Origin: Pseudomonadota bacterium
Lineage (GTDB): Bacteria > Desulfobacterota > Desulfobulbia > Desulfobulbales > JAGXFP01
Length of the DNA: 43,598 nucleotides
Assembly (NCBI GenBank): GCA_018823285.1
Contig: JAHJIQ010000056.1
Coordinates: 1-43,598 of the forward strand
Reading direction: 5' to 3'
Positions 35,393-43,598 of the stretch are shown here, in pieces. The notes beneath the pieces were generated by a model. The model was not told the DNA's origin, searched no databases, and saw only the letters and a program-made list of their open reading frames with translations. Positions within the stretch are counted from its first letter, which is position 1. The number at the start of each line of letters is the position of its first letter. Position numbers and translations under genes: made by a program.

Positions 35393-36454
35393 ATGACGAA
35401 AAAGATTGATCTGAAAAATCTCAGCGAACAGATGCTCGTTGACTATGTCACCGGAGCCGGGATGCAGGCTTTCCGGGCCCGACAGCTTTTCTCCTGGTTG
35501 TACCGTCCTGGAATCACGAGTTTTGAGCAGATGACCGATCTTTCCAAGGAGTTCAGGACTGAGCTGGCCAAGAGTGCTCGGATCAGCCGCCTGGTCCCTG
35601 AGATTCAGGAAAAATCGGAGGACGGCACGATCAAGTTCGGTTTTCTGCTTGAAGATGGTTATCTGGTTGAGTCGGTGCTGATTCCAGAAGAGGATCGCAA
35701 CACCTTATGCGTCTCCTCCCAGGTCGGTTGCGCCATGGGATGCGCCTTCTGCCTGACCGGGAAAATGGGGCTGAAAAGAAACCTGGAACCCTCGGAAATC
35801 GTCAATCAGGTCTGCGCCGTAATCGATTCACTGCCCGACGAGGCCTGTTCCAGCGGAGATAAAAAAAGCGGCTGCATCAATAATCTTGTCTTTATGGGAA
35901 TGGGTGAACCGCTGGCGAATCTTGACAATTTGCTGGTCGCTCTCGATATTATCATGGACCAGCGGGGGCTCGATTTTTCCGGGCGAAGGGTTACCGTTTC
36001 CACCTGCGGCCTGGTGCCGAAGATGAGACAGCTGGGCGAGAAGGCGCCGGTTAACCTCGCGGTTTCCCTGCACAGCGTCAAGGATTCAGTCCGGGATGAA
36101 TTGATGCCGGTCAACAGGAAATATCCCGTCGACAAACTCCTTGAGGCTTGTCGCACATTTCCCCTGCCCCGCCGACGGATGATCATGTTTGAGTATATCA
36201 TGATCAAAGGCCTGAATGATTCCCTCGAAGATGCCCGAGAACTGGTCGCCAAGCTGAAAGATATTCGCTGCAAGATTAACCTTCTGCCCTACAATGCCTG
36301 TCCGGGGATGCCCTACGAAAGACCATCAATCGAGACGATCGAAGCGTTTCAGAATGTTTTGCGAAAAGCAGGGTTTTCCGTTTTTATCAGGTTCAGCAGG
36401 GGGAGCGATATATCTGCCGCATGTGGTCAACTTGCGGGGACTTATGGGAAATGA
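35393..36454 (+). CDS. rlmN: Dual-specificity 23S rRNA A2503 / tRNA A37 C2-methyltransferase
   Basis: A 353-residue radical SAM methyltransferase. The cluster motif is CAMGCAFC (CX3CX2C) in QVGCAMGCAFCLTGKMG. VFMGMGEPLAN and VTVSTCGLVPKM are further family motifs. The C-terminal SAACGQLAG carries the Cys that resolves the methylated intermediate. It lies 12 bases after the radical SAM gene and is the last of the serC run. Confidence 0.95.
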   Translation: MTKKIDLKNLSEQMLVDYVTGAGMQAFRARQLFSWLYRPGITSFEQMTDLSKEFRTELAKSARISRLVPEIQEKSEDGTIKFGFLLEDGYLVESVLIPEEDRNTLCVSSQVGCAMGCAFCLTGKMGLKRNLEPSEIVNQVCAVIDSLPDEACSSGDKKSGCINNLVFMGMGEPLANLDNLLVALDIIMDQRGLDFSGRRVTVSTCGLVPKMRQLGEKAPVNLAVSLHSVKDSVRDELMPVNRKYPVDKLLEACRTFPLPRRRMIMFEYIMIKGLNDSLEDARELVAKLKDIRCKINLLPYNACPGMPYERPSIETIEAFQNVLRKAGFSVFIRFSRGSDISAACGQLAGTYGK

Positions 36455-36509
36455 GCTGTAACGGAAAGTGTCTCCCGGGAACTTGAATAAAGCTTACGCA
36501 GCTCAGATG

Positions 36510-36535
36510 GAGTTTTAACAACTCTATTTTCCTTT
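36510..36535 (+). terminator. Weak candidate terminator after rlmN
   Basis: A 5-base-pair stem GAGTT/AACTC with a TTAAC loop (36510-36524) is followed by TATTTTCCTTTT. Weak, listed because it lies between rlmN and cheY. Confidence 0.3.
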
Positions 36536-36623
36536 TAGTCTTTGAGATCTTCAAGCTTGAAATGGTATCATCTCAGATTATTGGAACGATACAGCCCGAC
36601 AACTCTTAAACCACGGGGTAAAC

Positions 36624-37022
36624 ATGCCTTCCATCAGAATTCTCATTGTTGATGATTTCGATACAATGCAGAAAATTATTCGCAACATCCTGCTGGAACA
36701 GGGATACACAAATCTGACATTTGCAACCGATGGGGAAAAGGCGGTAAAGATTCTTGCCGATGAAAAGATCGATCTCATTATCTCCGACTGGAACATGCCC
36801 AGAATGACCGGGGTGGAACTACTTAAACATGTCAGGAAGGCCCCTGCCCTCGCCCATATCCCGTTTATCATGGTGACTGCAGAGGGAGAAAAAGAAAATA
36901 TCCTGAAAGCGATCCAGGCTAAGGTTGATCAATACATCATCAAACCTTTTACCCCTGAAATGCTGGCTCAAAAAATCAGGAACGTTCTCGAAAAGGCTGA
37001 AAAAATTGCCCGGGAAAAATAA
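36624..37022 (+). CDS. cheY: CheY-type chemotaxis response regulator
   Basis: A 132-residue single receiver. It matches flagellar CheY closely: IVDDFDTMQKIIRNIL, LIISDWNMPRMTGVELL (Asp acceptor in SDWN), PFIMVTAEGEKENI and YIIKPFTPEML (Lys). Phospho-CheY binds the motor switch FliM. No other chemotaxis or flagellar gene is in the window, so it is an isolated copy. Its start follows a GGGG-containing site, and it faces the next receiver gene tail to tail. Confidence 0.8.
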   Translation: MPSIRILIVDDFDTMQKIIRNILLEQGYTNLTFATDGEKAVKILADEKIDLIISDWNMPRMTGVELLKHVRKAPALAHIPFIMVTAEGEKENILKAIQAKVDQYIIKPFTPEMLAQKIRNVLEKAEKIAREK

Positions 37023-37137
37023 CGTCCATCCCCCCTCATGGTGATTCTACACCGATCAGGTAGTGCGCATGCAAAGCGTAAAGAATTCCAGTAACCAGAA
37101 GTCTCACGTTATTCGCTCTTAAATGCGTAGAAATTCC

Positions 37138-37503
37138 TTACCCGCAGCAGAGAACTTTCCCGAGAGCGGTGTTCAGCTGTTGCAGATCAAAGGGTTTGCT
37201 CAGGAACCCCTTGACCGCCGGATTACTGCGGAGTGACTCATCCTCTGCCATTGATCCGCTGCAGATAATGACCTTCATTGCCGGTTTTAACGCAATCAGT
37301 TTAGGCAGCAGGTCAAGGCCGGAGATGTCCGGGAGGGTCAGATCCAGCAGCAGAATGTCGATTTCGTTTTCATTTTTTTCTGCGGCCTTCACAGCATCTC
37401 TGCCGTTTTTTACAGCGGTTACCTGATGGCCGCAGACTTCCAGAAGTTCTTTGGTGGTCTCCATGATCAGGTAGTCATCTTCTACCAGTAAAACGTTACT
37501 CAC
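37138..37503 (-). CDS. Stand-alone response-regulator receiver
   Basis: A 121-residue receiver with LLVEDD, LLLDLTLPDISG (Asp acceptor), IICSGS (Ser in place of the usual Thr) and LSKPFDLQQL. There is no output domain. It resembles the receiver tails of hybrid kinases. The start lies about 30 bases downstream of the terminator that closes the fdhA-hdrA-mvhD genes, so it has its own promoter or depends on read-through. Confidence 0.8.
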   Translation of the reverse strand: MSNVLLVEDDYLIMETTKELLEVCGHQVTAVKNGRDAVKAAEKNENEIDILLLDLTLPDISGLDLLPKLIALKPAMKVIICSGSMAEDESLRSNPAVKGFLSKPFDLQQLNTALGKVLCCG

Positions 37504-37529
37504 TTGGTACCTCTTTGGCTCGGCTCAAT

Positions 37530-37572
37530 AAAAAAAGCAGGAAGCATTAACCTGATGTTAATGGCTTCCCGC
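37530..37572 (-). terminator. Intrinsic terminator of the fdhA-hdrA-mvhD genes
   Basis: On the minus strand, GCGGGAAG-C-CATTAAC pairs with GTTAATG-CTTCCTGC (one bulge, one G-U pair) around a five-base loop, followed by seven T. It begins about 25 bases after the mvhD stop. Confidence 0.85.
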
Positions 37573-37597
37573 TTGATAAAACAAGTGATTTCAATAA

Positions 37598-38203
37598 TCA
37601 GCCGGTGATTGCGGCAATTGTTTTGCTGAGTTTTTCATCAACCGCGACAGCGATCGACTTATCAGTAATCCCCGGGATCTCCTTGCGGAGTTCTTTACTC
37701 AAGTTGCCAAACCCCATCCGGAGCTTTCTGTCGCTGACCAGCGCCAGGGCTTTTTCCGCCCTCTGTTTTGCTTCTTCCGGTTTCAGCCCTTCTGCGTGTC
37801 CAAGTGGGCCAAGGTTCTTTACCGTATTGGTAAAATCGGTAATCAGTTTAACAAACCTGGGCGCTTCTGCAGCTGAAGCCCATTGCAGACTGAATCGGGC
37901 AGGATTGAGCCCGACCTCCTGCAGCACTTTAATGATAAGACCATTCACTCCCATCGCGTCGTAATTACCAACCTGGTAATGACATTCACCAAGTTGTCAG
38001 CCGCCGGTGAAGATTCCTGCCGCTCCTTCGGCAAAACCCCGCATCACAAATGCCGGATCGATTCTTCCGGTACACATGACCCGGATGGTCCTTAAATTTG
38101 GCGGGTACTGGTATCTCGATACCCCGGCCGAGTCAGCTGCCGCGTAACAGCACCAGTTGCACAGGAAACCGAGAATCTTTGGGTTGAACTGTTCACTGCT
38201 CAT
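37598..38203 (-). CDS. mvhD: MvhD/FrhD-type electron-transfer subunit, selenoprotein (UGA read as Sec)
   Basis: Reading through the in-frame UGA at 37997-37999 gives 201 residues with Sec69. The N-terminal CNWCCYAAAD and VMCTGRIDP, and the GG-U-xLGECHYQVGN site (Sec69, Cys74, His75), are the conserved [2Fe-2S] region of MvhD; the Sec position is Cys or Sec in homologues (VhuD in methanogens is a known selenoprotein). MvhD links HdrA to a hydrogenase or formate dehydrogenase. The start lies one base after the hdrA stop (TAA-G-ATG). A SECIS-like hairpin follows at 37964-37980. Residues 70-201 otherwise appear as a separate ORF starting at 37954, which is not a gene. The helical, Lys-rich tail from about 130 looks longer than in many MvhD proteins. 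Confidence 0.88.
37964..37980 (-). promoter_or_regulatory. SECIS-like hairpin of mvhD
   Basis: Starting 17 bases after the UGA, AUUACC pairs perfectly with GGUAAU around the five-base loop AGGUU. Bacterial SECIS elements need a short stem with a GU-containing apical loop at about this distance, for binding by SelB. Confidence 0.8.
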
Positions 38204-38204
38204 C

Positions 38205-41200
38205 TTATTTTTCCTCCAAAGCTACGCCGAAGGCTTCGATCTGGGAATTAATCTGTTCATTTGTGAATCCTCCCATGGAAATCGCAAAAGTGGGACAGTG
38301 CGAAGCGCAAATCCCGCATGCTTTGCAGGATGCGACAATGGTCTCGGCTTTAGGTAGTTTCCCGACCTTGACCATGTCAATCGCCTTGTACGGGCAGAGG
38401 CTCGTGCAGATACGGCAGCCGATACATTTCTCCTGGTCGACATGGGAAACTATCGGGTCTACGGAAACCACGCCTTTCACCAGAGGGATCGCCGCCTTGG
38501 CTGCAGCCGCCTGGGCCTGGACAATGATCTCGTCCAGTGGTTTTGGTGAATGGGCCAGGCCGCAAAGGAACACCCCGGAAACCGGCATTTCTACAGGACG
38601 GAGTTTAACATGCGCTTCAAGGTAGAATTTATTTTCATTGATCGGAATTTTAAGCAGTTTGCTCAATTCTTCCGTATCCTCCGGCACAGTCCCGACGCTC
38701 AGAGTGATCAGGGAAGGATTGTAGGTCACATCCTCCCGCAGGATCGGATCATGGAAGGAAACCTCAACCTTCGACCCTTTAGCACTGATAACCGGCTTGT
38801 TGTCCATTGAATAAGGGATAAAGATAACCCCTTTCTCGCGGGCTTCACGGTAGGCATCCTCGGCATAACCATAGGTCCGCATGTCTCGGTAAAGGACGAT
38901 GATCTGCGATCCGGGGTTGATAGCCTTGATTTTCAGGGCATTCTTGACTGCCTGGGTACAACAGGTTTTGCTGCAGTAGGCAAGATCGTCACCCCGGGAG
39001 CCTGCACACTGAATCATGACGACCGAATCAGGAGCGCGGTTCTTGTCTTTTCCGGCGAGCCGGGCCTCAAGCTCCTGCTGGGTTATGATATTGGCTGATT
39101 TCGGCACACTTTTCCCGAGTACGGTAAGCGGTTTATGCTCCCGGCCACCGGTAGCGACGATGATCACCCCGTGGTCAATGGTCTGCTCCTTCCCTTTGCC
39201 GGATCTGATCACCGATGAAAAGTTACCGACAAATCCGCTGACCTCCGCCAGTTCGCTGTTGGTAAAGACATCAATATTTTTACTCTTCCTGACCTGATCG
39301 GTAATACCCTTCAGGAAATCGGCGGTGCTGTCGCCTTCGAGGGTATAGTGCTGATTGACAAGCTGGCCGCCAAGTTTGTCTGACCTTTCGATAATCGAGG
39401 TGTGGAAGCCCTGTTCTGCCATGTTCAGCGCCGCAGTCATTCCGGCTGCGCCACCTCCGATAACAACCGCTTTTTTGGTGACCGGAACGGTCTGTTCAGC
39501 GAGGGGCTGGATCTTCTGGGCCTTGGCAATTCCCATCCTGACAAGATCCATGGATTTATTGGTCGCTGCCTCCGGTTCATTGGCATGGACCCAGGAGCAA
39601 TGGTCGCGGATATTGACCATCTCGAAAAGATTACGGTTCAGACCGGCATCCTTCAGTGTTTCCTGAAAAAGCGGTTCATGGGTCCTCGGGGAACAGGCGG
39701 CGATCACGACCCGGTTCAGGTTGTGCTCCTTGATCTTCTGCTTGATCACCTCCTGAGCATCCTGGGAACAGCTGTACAGGCTCTGGGCATGGAAGACGAC
39801 CCCTTCCATGTCCTTGGTGTAATCGTCAACCTTCTGGACATCGACAACCCCGGCGATGTTAATTCCGCAGTGACAGACAAAGACGCCGATTCGCGGTTCA
39901 TCCTGTTCGCTGACTTTTTTCTCCTTGGGGTAACTCTTGATGACCACTCCCTGGCCCCGCTGACTTTTGATCAGACCGGCAGCAACCCCAGCTGCGGCAC
40001 TCGACTGGGTGACGCTTTCAGGAATATCTTTAGGCCCCTGGAAAGCTCCGGCGACAAAGATCCCTTCTTTGCTGGTGGCGAGGGGGGCAAAGGTGCTGGT
40101 CTTGCAGAAATCATACTTGTTCAGCGCAATGCCGGTAATGTTGGAAAGATCATGGGCACTGGCAGGCGAATCAAGTCCCACCGAGAGAACAACCATATCG
40201 AAGGCTTCGAAACTGTGGACGCCGTCCATGGTTGAATAGGTGAGCTTGAGGTTTTTCCCCCAGGGCATGACATCGGCGACCTTGGCCCGGACAAACTTGA
40301 TTCCGAAATGCTCTTCCGCTCTGGTTCTCGCGGCATCAAAATCCTTGCCCTGGGTTCGCATATCCATATAGTAAATGGTGATCTCGCAATCAGGATCGTG
40401 CTCCTTGGCGACCATCGCTTCCTTGATCGCATACATGCAGCAGACCGAAGAGCAGTAGCCGTTGTTGCAACCGAGGTCCCGTGATCCGACACACTGGATG
40501 AAGGCGATTTTTTTCGGATGTCTTTTGTCGGAAAGACACCGCACCTCTCCTTCAAATGGCCCTGAAGGGTTGAGAAGCCTTTCGAATTCCATGCTGGTGA
40601 CCACATCAGGATGCTTGCCGTAGCTGTAGCTGGTAAGCGCCTCGTCGGGCACCCGACCGAATCCCGGCGAAAGAATCACCGCCCCGACCTCCAGAGTGAG
40701 CTCTACCGGTTTCTGGTCAAAATCTATCGATTTGCTGCGGCAGACCGGCACGCATATTTTACAGGTGCCGTGCTGCAGATGCATACAGGCATCCGGATCA
40801 ATATAGTAGGTCGCCGGCACCGCCTGCGGATAATCGATGTGGATCGGCCGGGTAAAGTCTAATCCTTCATTGTATGCGTCGGACAGATGCTTCGGGCAAT
40901 AGGTCGTACAAAGACCGCAGGCGGTACAGCTGTCGGCGTCGATATAACGCGGACGCTGGCGGATTTTTGCTTTGAATTTACCAGGTTTGCCGTCCAGGGA
41001 AAGCAGATCTGAGTTGCTGAGAATCTCAATATTGGGAGACCGACCGGCCTCTACCAGTTTAGGTGCGAGTATTCAAAGCGAACAATCATTGGTCGGGAAA
41101 GTCTTGTCGAGCTGGGCCATGGCCCCGCCGACTGCTGGAGACTTCTCGACCAGGTATACATAATAACCAAGATCGGTGAGATCGAGAGCCGCCTGAACAC

Positions 41201-41273
41201 CAGCGACACCCCCACCAACGACCATTACAGTCCCTGACTTGGTCCCGGTTTTCTGCTGTTTTGCTTTTGCCAT
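38205..41273 (-). CDS. hdrA: HdrA-like flavin iron-sulfur subunit, two modules, selenoprotein (UGA read as Sec)
   Basis: Read through the UGA at 41073-41075, the frame gives 1022 residues. The first module has an FAD/NAD fold ([15 protein letters not shown] near 17), then NDCSL-U-ILAPKL with Sec67 where HdrA proteins have Cys or Sec, a ferredoxin-type set [12 protein letters not shown] (116-127) and a [12 protein letters not shown] stretch. The second module starts at [14 protein letters not shown] (about 470) and has [14 protein letters not shown]; the C-terminus carries two [4Fe-4S] motifs, [12 protein letters not shown] and [12 protein letters not shown]. HdrA carries the FAD that splits or joins electron pairs. 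It follows fdhA by 64 bases and precedes mvhD by one. The codons between the two apparent ORFs contain no other stop, so this is one gene, not a pseudogene. Confidence 0.9.
41033..41056 (-). promoter_or_regulatory. SECIS-like hairpin of hdrA
   Basis: Starting 17 bases after the UGA: UGG, a UA bulge, GAGGCC, loop GGUC, GGUCUC, CCA. All arms pair (one G-U). The GGUC loop matches the apical loop of the E. coli fdhF SECIS. Confidence 0.85.
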
Positions 41274-41337
41274 AATTTGTTACTCCGGGGAGTTGTTTAT
41301 TAGCATTTTAAAATAAATGTGTACGCTCCGCCTCCAC

Positions 41338-43598
41338 TCAGGCGGCTTTCTTATCCAATACCTCAAGTTTTATTGCACAAAGCTTGTATTCCGGTGTTCT
41401 TGAAAGCCTGTCAAGGGCATCAAGGGTCAGGAAGTTAACCAGCGCTTCCAGGTGATTATAGGTGGCGAAAACTGTTCCTTCCTGAGATTTGTCGGTAATT
41501 TTCGCCCTGAGTTCAACGGAACCTCGGCGGGAGGTCAATCTTACCCAGTCCTTGTCGTTGATCCCATACTTTTCCGCATCGGCAGGATTGATTTCGGCAA
41601 AACATTCAGGGCTGATCAGGTCAATCTCTGCGGTTTTACCGGTCATGCTGCTGAAATTGTAGCGGGCCAGGTCACGGCCGGTGGTAAATGAGAGCGGATA
41701 TTCATCATTCGGCAGCTCGACCGGCGGGATATAATCCTCAGGAATGAACAATCCTTTTCCACGGGTGAAGGTTTTGGTGTGAAGAACGGTGGTTCCGGGA
41801 TGATTCTCATCCGGGACCGGCCATTGCAAGCCTTCTTTTTCCAGACGCTGATAGGTGATTCCCCTGTACTGGGGAAGAAGGGTCCGGATTTCTTCAAAAA
41901 TCTCCTCGGCTGAAGTGTAGTCAAGCTTATACCCCATCCGGGTGGAAAGATCGCAGAATATCTGCCAGTCCGGCTTCGCCTTGCCGGGCGGGTTGACCGC
42001 CTTTCTTACTCTCTGAACGCGCCTTTCCGTACTTGCGAAGGTGCCGTCTTTTTCGGCGTAGCAGGCTGCAGGCAGGACCACATCGGCCATTTTCGCGGTA
42101 TCAGTCAGGAAGAGATCCTGGACCACAAGGAAGTCGACCTTCTCCAGGGCCTCCTGGACATGGGCGATATTGGCATCGGCCACGGCCGGATCCTCTCCGA
42201 AGATATAGAGGCCCCGGATATTGCCCTTGAAGATGTTCTCCCAGATTTCCGTTGCCGGTTTTCCGGGATTTCTCGGCAGTTTCACTTTCCAGAGTTTTTC
42301 GTACTTATCGAGGACCTCCTGATTGTCGAGCGCCCCGTACCCGGGGAGAGAGTTGAACAGCGCGCCCATATCACAGGCCCCCTGAACGTTGTTCTGGCCA
42401 CGGAGCGGGTTGCAACCGCCTCCTGCGACTCCAACCTTCCCGCAAAGCATCGCAAGGTTTGCGATACTTTTTACCCGGTCGGTTCCGGTGACGTAATGGG
42501 TGATCCCCATGCCGTGAAAAATGGCGTGTCGTCCTTCAGCAGCATACATTCTTGCTGCCTGTTTAAGCTGGTCGACGGGGATGCCGGTTATGTCCGCAAC
42601 CTTTTCCGTCGGATATTTCCTGACGGTCTTGACCAGGTCGTCAAAATCTTCCGTTCGTTCCTCGACAAACTTTTTGTCCCAGAGATCTTCCTCCAGAATG
42701 ATATTCATCAACCCGTTCAAAAAGGCAACATCCGTTCCCGGTTTGATCCGCAGCCAGAGGTCGGCCCTTTCAGCAAGGGCGGTCTTGCGCGGATCGACCA
42801 CCACAAGTTTTGCACCGCGGTCAACCGCCTGGTGTATCCGCAAGCCGATCGTCGGGTGACTCGTGTCCGGGTTACTGCCGATCATGAAGAAAAGGTCGGT
42901 GATCTTGGTGTCGGCAATGGAGTTGGTCATTGCGCCGCTTCCGAAGGTGAGGGCCAAACTGGCCACCGTGGGAGCGTGTCAGAGTCGTGCGCAGTGATCG
43001 ATATTGTTGGTTCCGATCGCTGTCCGCATGAATTTCTGCATCAGGAAATTCTCTTCGTTGGTTGCCCTGGCACAACTGAAACCGGAAATGGAGTCGGCGC
43101 CATACATCGACTTCAGGTCTTTAAAGCGGTTGACAATCTCGGTGTAGGCCTCTTCCCAGGTGGCTTCGATCAGCTGCCCTTCTCTTCTGATCAGGGGGGT
43201 GGTCAGCCGGTCGGGGTGCTGAATGAAATTATGGGCAAAACGGCCTTTGACACAGAGCGCTCCATAATTCGGAGCCAGATCGGGTTCTGCGGTTACTTCC
43301 ATCAGGGTGTCGCCCTTCACCCGCAACAGCACCTGACAACCTGCACCGCAATATGGACAGGTGGATCTGACTTCCCGGACTTCCTCATTGTTAATGGGGA
43401 CGATCATATCCCGTTTGTTGAGCGCTCCGGTTGAGCAGTTATCAACGCACTTGCCGCAATGAACACATTTTTCATTGAATCTGAAACTGATTTCCCTGGC
43501 TCCTCCCTGTTCATCAAAGGAACCGGCAGAAAGTTCGATTGCTCCGTATTCGCAGCTGTTGAAGCATTTCTGGCAGTAGACACATTTGTTCAGATCAA
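41338..43598 (-). CDS. fdhA: Formate dehydrogenase catalytic subunit, selenoprotein, N-terminus beyond window
   Basis: The open frame runs from the window edge to 41338 through one UGA at 42979-42981 (752 residues visible). The N-terminal part has two [4Fe-4S] ferredoxin motifs (CVYCQKCFNSCEYGA and CVHCGKCVDNCSTGA). Then the molybdopterin oxidoreductase opening CPYCGAGCQ and a later Cys in GALCVKG bind a further cluster. Sec sits in DHCARL-U-HAPTVAS, the metal ligand of the Mo/W-bis-MGD centre that oxidises formate to CO2. It is probably cytoplasmic: the ferredoxin front end resembles NuoG-type subunits, though the true N-terminus is not visible. It lies directly upstream of hdrA. The ORF starting at 42966 is only its C-terminal part. 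Confidence 0.92.
42946..42967 (-). promoter_or_regulatory. SECIS-like hairpin of fdhA
   Basis: Starting 12 bases after the UGA, GGU-GGCCA pairs with UGGCC...ACC (CUC bulge) around the loop GUU. The GU in the loop falls 20-21 bases after the UGA, close to its place in E. coli fdhF. Confidence 0.8.

Noticed and set aside
37598..37954. Separate 118-residue gene beginning at 37954
   Set aside because: It is the C-terminal part of mvhD after the Sec codon, and the Met is internal.
38205..41273. hdrA, mvhD and fdhA as pseudogenes or sequencing errors
   Set aside because: Each has exactly one stop, always UGA, at a family Cys/Sec site, with frame and conserved motifs intact on both sides and a SECIS-like hairpin. 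Random decay would not produce this three times.
42160..43434. 424-residue reading frame on the plus strand
   Set aside because: Antisense to fdhA; no recognisable motifs, explained by codon bias of the gene opposite.
1..43598. tRNA-Sec (selC) or other tRNA/rRNA genes
   Set aside because: No cloverleaf with a recognisable T-arm was found by eye in the gaps. A covariance-model scan would be decisive.

Overview
The window looks like chromosome from a Gram-negative, anaerobic, selenocysteine-using bacterium, most likely a Desulfobacterota member (Desulfobulbales-like; the lineage is inferred, not proven). The reasons are a formate dehydrogenase-HdrA-MvhD cassette of the kind found in sulfate reducers and syntrophs, a periplasmic multihaem cytochrome, lipid A genes (lpxB), AsmA-type envelope proteins and mid-range GC. 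Coding is dense. Housekeeping blocks alternate with an unusual envelope cluster.

Layout. 1-65: edge of an IS5-type transposase. 370-8151 (minus): multihaem cytochrome, PilZ protein, zinc-ribbon membrane protein, metF and a 1.2k-residue AsmA/YhdP-like protein. 8654-10792 (plus): Gfo/Idh/MocA oxidoreductase and lpxB. 10926-20641 (plus): a co-directional run of OmpA-like protein, beta-helix protein, carboxypeptidase-regulatory-domain protein, membrane-anchored TPR protein, YeeE/YedE transporter of the selenium-associated type, beta-helix lipoprotein, MFS transporter, deoxyinosine-type DNA glycosylase and small MORN protein. 20921-22696: a NosD-like lipoprotein closed by a strong bidirectional terminator. 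22800-31817 (minus): PHP phosphoesterase, a 500-base repeat-rich gap, miaB, a TolC-like protein, a DUF4911-like protein, purB, recJ, pgsA and miaA. 31998-33097 (minus): a receiver protein and a receiver-HisKA protein with no ATPase domain. 33425-37022 (plus): serC, two radical SAM genes (one is rlmN) and cheY. 37138-37503 (minus): another receiver.

The most notable part is 37598-43598 (minus). What a standard gene caller breaks into six ORFs is three consecutive genes, each interrupted by one in-frame UGA at a position where homologues carry Cys or Sec: fdhA (UGA 42979-42981), hdrA (UGA 41073-41075) and mvhD (UGA 37997-37999). Each UGA is followed, 11-17 bases later, by a hairpin with a small GU-containing apical loop, as expected of a bacterial SECIS. 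Read through, they give a Sec formate dehydrogenase catalytic subunit with N-terminal ferredoxin clusters, a 1022-residue two-module HdrA and a 201-residue MvhD: a soluble formate-linked flavin electron-transfer (probably bifurcating or confurcating) unit in which every visible subunit is a selenoprotein. HdrB and HdrC are not in the window. A YedE-type transporter in the same window fits selenium use.

The second notable part is the 10.9-18.5 kb envelope cluster. Its two beta-helix proteins share a repeated module (W-x-G start, PGT strand, NWWG/NWFG end), and it includes a YedE-type transporter, an OmpA-domain protein and TPR and carboxypeptidase-regulatory-domain partners. I do not recognise it as a described system.
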